Below the pieces are notes generated by a model. It was not told the origin of the DNA. It saw only the letters and a list, made by a program, of their open reading frames with translations, and made no database searches. Source: Entamoeba histolytica HM-1:IMSS (Eukaryota; Evosea; Mastigamoebida; Endamoebidae). From it: 64,000 nucleotides of DNA. The translations under genes were made by a program, and so were the position numbers. Numbering within the stretch: the first letter of the stretch is position 1; every line of letters starts with the position of its first letter. Positions 21,590 to 32,240 of the stretch are shown here, piece after piece. Location of the stretch: the NCBI RefSeq assembly GCF_000208925.1, contig NW_001914864.1, forward strand, positions 121,631-185,630, written 5' to 3'.

Positions 21590-23227
21590 ATTTACTGTCT
21601 CAAGCTGAAAAAATTGTTTTTAGATTTTATTTTCTTTTTATCACGCTCATTTTTGAGTAAATTTTCAATTTCAGTCAATTTTTTCTCTATAAAATCTAAC
21701 TCTATCTAACTACATGATTAATTTATGCAATATATCACATTTTTATAAAACAAAGAACAATTCATATCCATTAATAATTTTATGTTATATACTGTTTTAT
21801 TAACCACCTTACATAACATCAGGATTTTTTAAATTATTAAAACAATTATAAGTCAGTAGAACTAAACAAAATTAAATATCTATTGTGACACATTTATTTA
21901 GGTGTTTGTTGAAAGTGAAGTTTATACTCAAAGAATTTTCAATAAAACTATTTACAATTATAATCTCATAATTTCTAACCTAAAAAATATTGATTCGTCT
22001 AGATTTTATTTCAATTTATAAGTATATTTCATAGATGTTTATAATATTTAACGCTAATTAATTGTTATAGTAGTATTAAATTAAATAATTTACAAAAAAT
22101 TGGATTATTTTTAATGAACATTAAACGAACATTAAAAGGATTATTATAGTGTTATTTTCAAAGAAAGATAAATTTATCGGTGGTTTAAAATCCAACAACA
22201 AATAATAATCTACTTTTTATATAAAGAAAAATCTATTTTTGTTAAAATTTATCAATGTCAGTCTATTTTGTTATTTTTCCAATAATTTTAAAAATAAATT
22301 ATTTTTATTAAATTCTATTTTTATTATTTTAAAAATACTATTCCTATATTTATTAATTATCTAATTCTTTTTGCTAACTAGACAACTAGCCTAGCATATT
22401 AATCTAATGCTTTTTATTCTTTTAATCGAAAACAATATTTTTGTTATGATTGTATTATTTATTTTGTTAATAATTTTAAACAAAAACTATGAGATTCAAA
22501 CTTAATGATTATTTTAACTCAAAACTTGTTGATATACAACTACAATGATTAATAAAAACTTAAATAATATTCAAAAACAATTTAATTGAAATATAAAAAT
22601 TATATATAATTATTGAATGGTTATATGTTATATTCTTGACTTAGAAATATTATACAATTTTTTGTATTGAGATGTTTGAATAAATTATTCTCATATTTAG
22701 AATATACTAAAACTAAACTCACTTGTTAATTTTAAGAATTAAAATGAAAAAATTCTTAAAATGAACTAAGTTCATAGAACCAAATCATAAAATAATATTC
22801 AAGCTTTTATTTAAATATAGTCCTTCACACAACATTATTAGGTTTTATATATTTAATTACCTTATACACTTGAATTAAACAACTATCCATTAAATAACAA
22901 TTATGATTATGATATAAATAAACTGTATGATTACAGAACTAATGTTATTTCTTTTTTTATTAAAAGGATAAAATGAAACATAGAAGACAATGTTGAGTTT
23001 ATGGCATTGTTAAAAACAATAAATACAAATAAAATTTGAAATATTAGAATGAAGTTCAAAATGATAAATATAATTTGTTAAATGAAAGTTTTAAAGAAAT
23101 GGCTGAGCATATTATTAATATTGTTAGGTGTTAATAATATGAATAAATTAAACGTTAAAGATATATAAATCTTGTTATAGACAAGACAAAAAAAGAATAA
23201 TAAAAAATAAAAAAAAATTGGAATGAG
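21590..23227. other. Intergenic, no gene seen
   Basis: About 1.6 kb of strongly AT-rich sequence with frequent stops on both strands. It holds the upstream region of the phosphatase gene on its left and the 3' side of the LRR gene on its right. No gene or RNA was recognised. Confidence 0.5.
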
Positions 23228-24877
23228 TCAAGCAATGATTCTAAGATTAGGAAGTGCTTGGTTGATAATATTCATAACATCAATAGTGAATGTTGGAATA
23301 TCTTTAACAACAAGAGCACGCAATGAATTACTTCCAGTGATACCAAACAATTCATTGTTTCCAAACGTACAATCTTTCAAAGCAATAATATCCAAACGAG
23401 TTAAGCTGTTTAAAGAACTTACAAAAACAAGGGAATTAGATGATGGGATTGAATTTAAAATAAGTTCATTTAAATGAGGTAAATGACAAAGATCACACAA
23501 ACAAAAGTCATTACAATTTTCAATATTAAGTCTCATGATTGATTGAGGAGTTTTTTCTAAATTCTTTAAACAAGGTATTGTATTGAATGAAAGACAAAGA
23601 AGAGAATGCAAAGAAGAAAGAATAGATAAATCGAATTCTTTAATCATTCCAATTGAAAGAGAAAGAAGGGAAAGAGTAGAAAGTGATTGAAGAATAGAAA
23701 GTTGGTCAAATGGAATTTTAGTTAATTCAAGTGAAGTTAAAACACTACATTTATTCAAAAATTCAAGTGATTTGATTTTAAGACATTGAGAAATAGTTAA
23801 TGAACGTAAAGACTCCAATTCAAAAGAATTTAATGCGACATTAGAAATATTAGGACATGAAGTAACACTTAAACTTTTAACTACACACATAGAATTAATA
23901 AGAGGCAATACCTTATCTAATTGAGAAGTGTTTCTCCAAAAAGTCATAGAATCTATTTCACCAGAACAATGTTTAGAAATTTTTTCTATTGGTTCAAAAG
24001 ATTTAAATGCTTCAAAGTCATGATTAAATGATGAAATTGATAATTTAAAAATAGATGGCATCTTTAGATAAGTAGCTAAATCTAATGGTGAAGTAATTGG
24101 TGATTTAACACGTAAAAATACTGTTTTTAAATGACGTAATTTCGTTAGAAATATTAACTTAGGAGCATTGGAAATATTAACTTCAAGAAGATCTAAAATA
24201 TGAAGATTTTTAATACTAGTTAATTCACTTAAAGAATTTAATTGTTTAATTGAATCAGCAACAATCTTCATTGAAGTTAAACCAAGTAATACAGAAAGAG
24301 AATTGAAAGGATTAATTCCATTATTATCTTCAGTAATTTTAACAATACTTTGAGCTCCAAAATTAATTGTTAATGACTGAAGTGATTGAAGTTTAGTAAT
24401 AATTGGAATAATACGAGGAATTAAACGAATATGTAGTGATTGAAGATGTTGTAATGATGTTAAATATAATAATGAAGGATCAGTTGGAGGAAAAGAATAT
24501 TGAAGTTTAGTTAAAGAAGTTTGTAGTCCAAGTAATTGATTAATATGTTTAAATTCAGCCATTGTATTACATTCAATTCCATTTAAAATTAATTTCTTTA
24601 AATTATATTTTTGTATTAATTTAGTAACTTGAAATGATTTATAATTTCCTAATAAAATTAATTCATTACAACTATTAGGTAATGTTTCATTTTCATAACC
24701 TCCATAAATTGTTAAAGTATTAACTTTTTTCATTTTAATCATTGTTTTATTAATTATCATCATATCTCCTTTTTCTTCAATAAGTTTTTGATATCTTTTA
24801 TTAATTGCAATAAAAGAAAGATAATATTGTGGTGGTAAATATCTAAATATTGTTTGAACACTACTGTCGTCAATCAT
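23228..24877 (-). CDS. Leucine-rich repeat protein with F-box-like N-terminus
   Basis: 549 residues. The N-terminus (SSVQTIFRYLPPQYYLSFIA, then INKRYQKLIEE) resembles the short F-box-like start seen in Entamoeba LRR proteins. From about residue 50 to the end there are roughly 18-20 irregular leucine-rich repeats of 22-26 residues. Examples are SLQHLQSLHIRLIP, LQSLQSLTINFGA, LRSLTISQCLKI and LNELILNSIP. No signal peptide or membrane helix, so probably cytosolic. If the F-box call is right it could select substrates for an SCF ubiquitin ligase; this is inference. A GAAC-type motif (GGAACTTAAC) lies within 30 bases upstream of the start. The repeats here are not the BspA type found at 53.9-59.9 kb. 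Confidence 0.82.
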   Translation of the reverse strand: MIDDSSVQTIFRYLPPQYYLSFIAINKRYQKLIEEKGDMMIINKTMIKMKKVNTLTIYGGYENETLPNSCNELILLGNYKSFQVTKLIQKYNLKKLILNGIECNTMAEFKHINQLLGLQTSLTKLQYSFPPTDPSLLYLTSLQHLQSLHIRLIPRIIPIITKLQSLQSLTINFGAQSIVKITEDNNGINPFNSLSVLLGLTSMKIVADSIKQLNSLSELTSIKNLHILDLLEVNISNAPKLIFLTKLRHLKTVFLRVKSPITSPLDLATYLKMPSIFKLSISSFNHDFEAFKSFEPIEKISKHCSGEIDSMTFWRNTSQLDKVLPLINSMCVVKSLSVTSCPNISNVALNSFELESLRSLTISQCLKIKSLEFLNKCSVLTSLELTKIPFDQLSILQSLSTLSLLSLSIGMIKEFDLSILSSLHSLLCLSFNTIPCLKNLEKTPQSIMRLNIENCNDFCLCDLCHLPHLNELILNSIPSSNSLVFVSSLNSLTRLDIIALKDCTFGNNELFGITGSNSLRALVVKDIPTFTIDVMNIINQALPNLRIIA

Positions 24878-25066
24878 TCTTTTAATTCTTGTTAAGTTCC
24901 ATTTAACTTTTTTACTTTAATAGAACTTATAATTGATAAAAACGTTAATAAGTGCAAAAAAAAAACTTTATTTATCTTTAATTTCTATTCATAAAATGAA
25001 AAATAGAAACTTTAAAAACTTAACAAAATAAAACCTCCTTCTTTTTCTTTCAATTATCTTTTGTTC

Positions 25067-26734
25067 TTAAATGAACTTAATAAGAGATGGTTTATAGAAT
25101 GATGGTTGTTCAAATCCAAGAAGATTAATATAAGTAGCAGTAACATTAGCTAATCCTGGATGTTCTACTGACTCATCAATAACATATTCTCCTTTATAAT
25201 CATAATCTCTAATGAACAAATTAACTGGATTGCATGTATGTGAAGTCATAGGCTTTCCAAGTTTATCAAGCATAGTTTCTACATTACCATGATCAGCTGT
25301 AACTAATAAAATTCCTTTTTGTTTTCTAACTTCTTCATCAAGTCTTTTCAAACATTCATCACAAGTTAAAACAGCTTTAACTCCAGATTGAATATTTCCA
25401 GTATGTCCTACCATATCTGGATTAGCAAAGTTAACTCTTAAATATTTATATTCTTTACTTTCAAGAACTTCAATCAATCTATCACAAACTTCTTTAGCTT
25501 TCATTTCTGGATGACTTTCTGTAAGATCATTTGGAAGAGATTTAATTTGTTCATATTTTTCTAATTTATCATCAAAGTATCCTGATTTATTTCCATTCCA
25601 GAAATATGTTACATGTCCATATTTATGTGTTTCTGCAATTGCAAAACATTTGACTCCACTCTTAACTAAATATTCACTTGATACTCCTTTAATGTCTGGT
25701 GGTGCACATAAATATTGTGGTGGAACATGATTATCTGAATCATATTCAAGAAGTCCTGCATATCTAAGTTTTGGTGTATAAACTCTATCAAATGCTTTAA
25801 ATTCCTCTCCTTGATAAAATGCTTTACTAATTTCAATTGCTCTATCTCCTCTGAAATTGAAATTAATAACAGCATCTCCATCAACCATTTTTCCAATTGG
25901 TTTTCCTTCTTGATCAACAATAACAAATGCTGGATTAAATTGATCAAGTTTTTCTGGGAATAATTTTCTTGCTAATTCAACTGCTTCTTTTGCTGAATGA
26001 TAATATCCTGTATATTCTGGTGTAATATCTCCTTCTGGTACAATTCCTCTAACATGTGCTTTCCATCCTCTTTCAACCATACTCCAATCAGCTTCATATC
26101 TATCCATAGTCATATGCATTCTTCCTCCTCCAGATGCTATTTTTGCATCAATACCAGCTGCTTGAAGTTGAGCTAATTTCTTTTCTAATTTATCAATGTA
26201 CATTAATCCTGAATCTGGGGCTACATCTCTTCCATCTAATAATGGATGAACTCTAATTTTCTTTCCTCCACATTTAACTACTCCATCCATCATTTGGAAT
26301 AATTGTGTAGTATTTGAATGTACATTTCCATCACTTAAAAGTCCAATAAAATGAACAGTTTTTCCTTCTTTAACTGCTGCTCCAACAACATTTTTCCAAT
26401 TCTCTGTTTCAAAGAATTTTCCTGATTCAATACTTTCTTCAACTAATTTGGTTCCTTGTGAATAAATTTGTCCTGCTCCAAGTGCATTATGTCCTACTTC
26501 TGAATTTCCCATATCAGCTTCTGTTGGAAGTCCTACATATGGTCCATTAGCTTTAATTATTGTATGAAGATGTTGTTCTTTAGCTTCTGCAAGGAGTTTA
26601 TTATAATATGGTGGATTAGCTAATGTAACACAATTTCCTGGTCCTTCTTTATCAATTCCAAATCCATCAAGAATACAAACAACAACTGGTCCTTGTCTTG
26701 GTTGTAATTTTGTATTTGGTTTAAGTCCTTCCAT
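25067..26734 (-). CDS. gpmI: 2,3-bisphosphoglycerate-independent phosphoglycerate mutase
   Basis: 555 residues, the usual length for cofactor-independent PGM. It interconverts 3- and 2-phosphoglycerate in glycolysis, with two Mn2+ and a phosphoserine intermediate. Visible family motifs: VVVCILDGFGID (first metal-site Asp, about residues 17-28), MGNSEVGHNALGAG with the nucleophile serine at about residue 78, LLDGRDVAPDSG, NFRGDRA, NFANPDMVGHTG and VTADHGNVE. Anaerobic amoebae depend on glycolysis for ATP, so strong expression is expected, and codon use is even and biased like that of PFOR. The promoter has a consensus TATA-like element and a GAAC box (separate entry). Confidence 0.97.
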   Translation of the reverse strand: MEGLKPNTKLQPRQGPVVVCILDGFGIDKEGPGNCVTLANPPYYNKLLAEAKEQHLHTIIKANGPYVGLPTEADMGNSEVGHNALGAGQIYSQGTKLVEESIESGKFFETENWKNVVGAAVKEGKTVHFIGLLSDGNVHSNTTQLFQMMDGVVKCGGKKIRVHPLLDGRDVAPDSGLMYIDKLEKKLAQLQAAGIDAKIASGGGRMHMTMDRYEADWSMVERGWKAHVRGIVPEGDITPEYTGYYHSAKEAVELARKLFPEKLDQFNPAFVIVDQEGKPIGKMVDGDAVINFNFRGDRAIEISKAFYQGEEFKAFDRVYTPKLRYAGLLEYDSDNHVPPQYLCAPPDIKGVSSEYLVKSGVKCFAIAETHKYGHVTYFWNGNKSGYFDDKLEKYEQIKSLPNDLTESHPEMKAKEVCDRLIEVLESKEYKYLRVNFANPDMVGHTGNIQSGVKAVLTCDECLKRLDEEVRKQKGILLVTADHGNVETMLDKLGKPMTSHTCNPVNLFIRDYDYKGEYVIDESVEHPGLANVTATYINLLGFEQPSFYKPSLIKFI

Positions 26735-26763
26735 TTTCTTAGATGTTATATTTTGAAGTTAAA

Positions 26764-26782
26764 GTTCTTTTTATTTAAATAC
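26764..26782 (-). promoter_or_regulatory. Core promoter elements of the phosphoglycerate mutase gene
   Basis: On the minus strand, GTATTTAAA (26782-26774) matches the Entamoeba TATA-like consensus, about 40 bases before the ATG at 26734. GAAC (26767-26764) follows immediately, in the context AGAACTTTAA. GAAC is the second core element described for Entamoeba promoters. Function is inferred from consensus and position. Confidence 0.65.
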
Positions 26783-27840
26783 TATTTGATGACATGGCAA
26801 GGGTTTGTTAGTGTTTTTCCATATTTTATATTCATCTCTTCTAAATTTTATCATCTTGACGTATGAATCGCCACGACTTTATTTTCGTGTATTTGAAAAA
26901 AAGAACTTTTTTCTTTGACAAATGAGTTGGCACCAATTGTTCTTTTGTTACCAAAACTTTTTTTGTTTTAATCCTTAAAATAAACAAATTATATTTTTTA
27001 TAATAATTTAATTAGATATTTAATTTATTGATTTTTGTTTTTTTAATTTTTAAAAAAGAATGAAAAAAACTTTCATTATTTTTAACAATGATTGATAATC
27101 CCAAATTTTTCAACTCAGGCAATAGCAAGACATTCTTTTTTAAAAATAGTATAAACCAAAAAGATAATCAATCAGTTAAAACTTTTATTATTTAGGTTTA
27201 TTGATAAATTGTGTTAATATTTTAAATCCAAATTGTTCAAGTAGTTATTACAGTTTATTTATTATTTTGTAAAGAATAAATTATCAAAAGAATAATTATT
27301 TGAAATTGAAATTAAAAAATCATTAATGATTAAATAAAAAAAAACGATTAATAAGTGAAAAAAAATAAAAGGGAATTGAATTTATAATGATACAACAAAA
27401 ATCTAGTCACATGAATAACATTATACATACTGTTAATTTGGAATATAAAGTATAAAGAAAAGATATTAAATAAGAAGGATAAAAAATATTTAAATAAAAC
27501 CAAAAATGTCTAAAATTCCAAAAATTACAAATTGTTTTAATTTTATTATTAATATAATTGAAATTCATTAAAATATCATCTTATTTTATGATAATTCAAT
27601 AAAAAGTTCAAATTTTACTTTCATTTAGTTAATATTATAGCTTTAAATATTATAATTAATTTTATAATATCATCATCTCTATAAATCGGTTTATGTGATT
27701 AATTCAACTTATAAAATATGATTAATTTGATTAAATTCTTTCAAAAGACTTTTTAGTTTACTATTCTAATTTTAATTATTAACTAAAAAAACTAAAATTT
27801 TGTTTCAATTTTCAAATAGAACTAAAAATTTTTCTTTATA
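26783..27840. other. Intergenic, no gene seen
   Basis: AT-rich spacer between the divergent phosphoglycerate mutase and GPC1-like genes. No coding frame or RNA recognised. Confidence 0.5.
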
Positions 27841-28878
27841 ATGAGCATAATTAACCACAGAGAAAATGAAGAGATAAAAGAAGAGAAGACATCTTCTGTT
27901 GGAAAGAATAGTAATGAACAAAGTAGTCAAATTAAAGAAGAACAACCAATGGCTGTTGATTCAAATAAAATAAAAATTGAAACTATTCCTGTTATTGATG
28001 ATTCATTGAAAAAAAGAAGAAATATTAAGTTATTAGATAAAGTGACATTTGTAATGTCATTTGGTATTGTTTTATTAACAGAATATATTATGTTACGAAG
28101 AGCAGAATTAATACCAATTTTATATTTAATGTTATTAATTCCATTAGTAATAGCTAGATTTCTTGTTTACAGAATGTCTAAATGGCAATTCTTTTTATTA
28201 GACTTTTGTTATTATACCAATGCAGGAGTAATTACAACATTAATATCTATTTATTGTTTTAATACTGTATCACCATTATTTGAAATTATGTTTGTTAATT
28301 GTGCTGGACCTTTATTAATGGCAATTATTTTATGGACAAACAGCTTTGTTTTCCATGACCTTACGAAATTAACTTCTATTGTTATTCACTTCTTCCCTAA
28401 TTTAGTTCTTTACTACCTTCGTTGGAAAAGTTCATTCCCAATTCCAGACCATCTTACTTTTCTTACTGGTTTTGTTTATCCATTAATCTTTTATATCTCT
28501 TGGCAAGTTATTTATGTCATTATCACAGAAGTAATTTATAAGGACAAAATTTATAACGGTGGTTATATGACTTCTCTTCGTTGGTTATGTCAAATTAAAC
28601 CACACATGCTTCATCAATTTGTTACAAAAAAATTAGGATTATTTAAAGACTCTCCTTTGAATGTCATGGTTTGGACTCAATTAGCTTATACTATAATAAC
28701 TTATATCCCTGTCTTTTTGTTCTACAATTATAGATGGTTACATAGAACATGGATGATCTTCGTGTTGTTATGGGCTTCATACAATGGTGCTAACTTTTAT
28801 TTAGAAATCTTTACTAAGAAATATGACGCTTATTTACAACGCTTTTCACCAGAAAAAGATCGAGATACACCAAAGTAG
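27841..28878 (+). CDS. Glycerophosphocholine acyltransferase 1 (GPC1)-like membrane protein
   Basis: 345 residues. A charged cytoplasmic N-terminus of about 60 residues is followed by around eight membrane helices. The core resembles the fungal/plant GPC1 family (formerly DUF2838). Matching segments are FFLLDFCYYTNAG, CAGPLLMAIILWTNSFVFHD (the conserved NSLVFHS-type motif) and KLTSIVIHFFPNLVLYYLRW (the conserved SxxIHxxPxxxxYxxRW). These hold the histidines thought to be important in the family. GPC1 acylates glycerophosphocholine to lysophosphatidylcholine at the ER. The family call is from recalled motifs and is fairly strong. Upstream lies 1.1 kb of empty sequence. Confidence 0.85.
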   Translation: MSIINHRENEEIKEEKTSSVGKNSNEQSSQIKEEQPMAVDSNKIKIETIPVIDDSLKKRRNIKLLDKVTFVMSFGIVLLTEYIMLRRAELIPILYLMLLIPLVIARFLVYRMSKWQFFLLDFCYYTNAGVITTLISIYCFNTVSPLFEIMFVNCAGPLLMAIILWTNSFVFHDLTKLTSIVIHFFPNLVLYYLRWKSSFPIPDHLTFLTGFVYPLIFYISWQVIYVIITEVIYKDKIYNGGYMTSLRWLCQIKPHMLHQFVTKKLGLFKDSPLNVMVWTQLAYTIITYIPVFLFYNYRWLHRTWMIFVLLWASYNGANFYLEIFTKKYDAYLQRFSPEKDRDTPK

Positions 28879-30850
28879 AAGAAGTATTTTATTGAATTGT
28901 TTGACTCTTAATTCTTGTGGTTTGTTTTTTCTTTTATCAGAGAAGAAAGAAAAGGAATGTTGTTATTAGTCATCCAATATGAAGAGATGTTTATTATTTT
29001 CTATTTGAATCTAAGGGATTTCGATGGTAATTTGTTTTAACTACTTCTTACTTGAACAAAATAAAACTTTTAAATTCATTGTTCCTACTAATATTGTGTT
29101 AATACTTCTACATCCTCTGTAAGACAAACTTTTGTTTGAATCATTGAGCTATTTATTTCACTAAAAAATACTGTTTTTTATTACAACATTATTGTTATTA
29201 TGTGAGTATGAGAAAATGAATAAAACTTATTAAATTCTTTTCAAATAAATCAAAAAGAGTTACTGAACTAGCCAATGCAAACTTTGTTTATACAACTTAC
29301 CTTCTTTAAGAATATAGCTATAGTTATAGAAAACATTTAAGAAGAATGATTTTATAAAGTCTAAAAAGGTGATTTAATGTACTTAATATCAACAACAAGA
29401 ATGAAACAAATTGACAATATTATCTTCATCTAGTATCAACTCTTCCAAATATTCTCTATTTATTCAATAAAGTTATTATTAATACAAATCCAACAGCTTG
29501 ATGCGATGATCCAAATAAAATTAATGAATTAAAAATATTGTGCATTTGTGGTATATGGCTTAATCCACTGAAATAACTAAATTCAAAGTAATTATTACAA
29601 TGCTTATAACTGATAAAATACTTTCAGTACATATATAAAAATATAATAGTCTATTATACTGGTAGTACATCCTACATACAACCAAAACATAAAGTTGGAA
29701 TAATTTTATAACATAGTACCTTTCTATTTTTTATCAATACAAATATATTATTGTTCTTATATATTGTTTATATTTAAGTAATAATCAATTATAACTTCAT
29801 TTCTTGATATGATGAATTGAAATTATACTATCAAAAAAACTCCCTTGTAATTGGTTTAAATTCTTAAGTTTTGATGTATTTCCATTCTCCTCTTATTTTT
29901 TATCTTTGTACGATACAAAATAACTTATGACAATATTCATCAATCAAGAATTTATATATTAATTTGGTCAACGTCTTACTTCAAAAATAAGAAAAATAAA
30001 TATTTTGTATGCTCAGAAGAAAGGATATGAAGAATAAAATACATGTTCATTTGTTTAATAGTATGTTTTTTTGGTAGTAATTAAAATTCAATCGTAATAT
30101 TCTGAAAGTCAATAATAAGAGATAGTTTTCTTTCAAAGATAAACCAAAAAGTTATTTATTAAAATACAATTTGAATGGAAGTTAAATAACATCCTTATCT
30201 GAAACCAAAAAATAAATCACAAATCAGTGAGATTTTAAAAATTATATAAAATGCAATTCATTACTTTATGGATGAAACAAATTGATTCTCCAACTATACA
30301 ACTCTTCTATTTCATCACTAATATCAAAAAGACAGTTAATAAAAAATGGTATATTTAAGTCGAGACTTTTACAAAAAAAGACTTTTTACTGAGAAGTAAA
30401 ACCATTATTGAATAACAACTTTTTTCAAACAGAAAGAAACAACCCTATTGTTACTTGCTATTGACAGTATATTCACTAAATGGGTCAAGTCATAACGAAA
30501 CAATTTGGATATATTCAACATCATCAATCTATTAATAAGTTCAAAATTTCGGTGATAAATATAGAAAATGTTCTATAAATAAAGTAAAGAAACAAAAGAA
30601 TGTAAAAGACATGTAAATTAACTAAAGAAACTCTTGTTAGAAACAGGAAGTTGAATTACTTTCAGAACAGACCGTTGTAAAACAAAAAATAAATCAATAA
30701 AAGTCAAGGCAAATTGGCAGAAAAAGAGGAAAGAGGGTTTAAGAGATATATGGAATTGAGATATTTTCATAGTCTATAATGAAATTTATTAATAGAAAAT
30801 GAAGAAGAATCTATGAAAGAAAGTTTGAGTAGTTGGCATTAGTCTAAAAC
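28879..30850. other. Long intergenic region, no gene seen
   Basis: About 2 kb of AT-rich sequence, stops in all frames. The right half turns purine-rich on the plus strand toward the next gene. I recognise no retroelement or RNA gene here. Confidence 0.5.
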
Positions 30851-30896
30851 TATAAAAGAAGGTAGCGTAGCAATTTAAACTGAAAGATAGAAGAAC
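30851..30896 (+). promoter_or_regulatory. Candidate core promoter of the 30921 gene
   Basis: TATAAAAG at 30851-30858 and GAAC at 30893-30896 lie 70 and 25 bases upstream of the ATG at 30921. They match the TATA-like and GAAC elements of Entamoeba promoters. The 5' leader would be very short, as is usual in this genus. Inferred from consensus only. Confidence 0.45.
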
Positions 30897-30920
30897 TTAT
30901 TTCACTCAAAAAGAAAAAAA

Positions 30921-31664
30921 ATGAGTCGTGGCTCTAATACTAAGCCAACATTAACTGAAATCAAAAGAGAATCAAAGTCATTTGAAGCCCTTCAACAAGG
31001 GATGTTATTTGCACTTCTTAGTAACTATGGGTATGGATTTCGATTAAAACGACCAGAACGTATGGCTAAAAAGACACTCCAATATCTTACAATTAATGAA
31101 GTATATTACAATGGACTTCCTTTACGATTTGGATATTCTATTGAAGATTTTTGTGAAAGACAATATCAAATGGAACAACGAACAGAAATGACAATGAGCC
31201 AATTAAAAGTAGTTAAAAGAAGAAAAGATTTGAATAGAACTGCTATTTCTTTTAGTTGGTTAATTCAACTTGCTGAACAAAATGGAATTTCTTTTGGAAA
31301 AAGAAAAACTAAACAAGCAAAGAAAACAGTTCAATTAGAAAAAATAAAAGCAGTTGTATTACCAAATAACTCAGGATCTTATTCTAGGGAACAGATTAAT
31401 AAAATTGGTAAAGCAGTACAAAAACACATTTGTAGTTTATTTGATAAAAAAGAAAAATTACTTACTATTACTGCTTATCATCAATTCTTTATTGATACTC
31501 TTAATTCAAACGTTCAACAACCAACTACAACTACATCTGTTGGTTCATCAAAAACACAAAACATTCAGGAATCTTTTAATACTAAACCTGATTCTTTTGT
31601 TCTTAAGTTAGACTATGATCCTATCTACCAAGATACTTCTTTTGTCTATACTTACGATTATTAA
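30921..31664 (+). CDS. Two-repeat basic protein, paralogue of the 11717-12472 gene
   Basis: 247 residues, function unknown. Two internal copies of one unit are clear. Copy 1 (about residues 28-66) has LLSNYGYGFRLKRPERMAKKT followed by TINEVYYNG. Copy 2 (about 115-152) has LAEQNGISFGKRKTKQAKKT followed by IKAVVLP. The C-terminal helix (QINKIGKAVQKHICSLF) and its spacing match the paralogue at 11.7-12.5 kb, although overall identity is low. The basic K/R runs suggest nucleic-acid or acidic-partner binding; this is inference. No signal peptide or transmembrane segment. The tail contains a Gln/Thr-rich stretch and ends with several tyrosines. Confidence 0.8.
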   Translation: MSRGSNTKPTLTEIKRESKSFEALQQGMLFALLSNYGYGFRLKRPERMAKKTLQYLTINEVYYNGLPLRFGYSIEDFCERQYQMEQRTEMTMSQLKVVKRRKDLNRTAISFSWLIQLAEQNGISFGKRKTKQAKKTVQLEKIKAVVLPNNSGSYSREQINKIGKAVQKHICSLFDKKEKLLTITAYHQFFIDTLNSNVQQPTTTTSVGSSKTQNIQESFNTKPDSFVLKLDYDPIYQDTSFVYTYDY

Positions 31665-32240
31665 ATTTGTTATTAAAAACAAATTATTAGTTGTAATTTT
31701 TGTTAAATTAACTTTTTTCTATTTTTTATTTAAATAAACTCAAATTAGGATTTATAATAACAAAATAATAAAGAGAAAAAAGTGTTTTATCCAGTTTTGT
31801 TAAGAGTTTATACTTGTACTATTTTAAAGAATAAATCAATTCAAGTCATAATATTGTCTTTGTCATTAAAATAAATTAATCTGCTTTAATAACCATTTGC
31901 ACAAAGAACTGTGTGATGTGTCTTACATTCTTATAATGTCAATTAAATGAAAAGGTGAATAAATAAATCACTAAAAATTATGTTTTAATAAAGTCATATT
32001 TTATTATTATTCTAGTTGATTTTTATGGTTTTGTTTTTTAACATCTTTTGTTATTCTTTTACTGGAATATACTACATGTTCAAAATTTAATTGGTTTATA
32101 TTTACTTTTTACTTCCTCATTTGGTAATCATTTCATTGTATGCAAGACATTTATGAAGATTGGTAGTGTAAAAAAAGAGCTATAACACTTAATGGTTGAA
32201 AAATAATAACCTCGGACAAGAAAATTAAAGTAAAATTCAT
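31665..32240. other. Intergenic, no gene seen
   Basis: AT-rich spacer between convergent genes. No supported coding frame. Confidence 0.5.
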
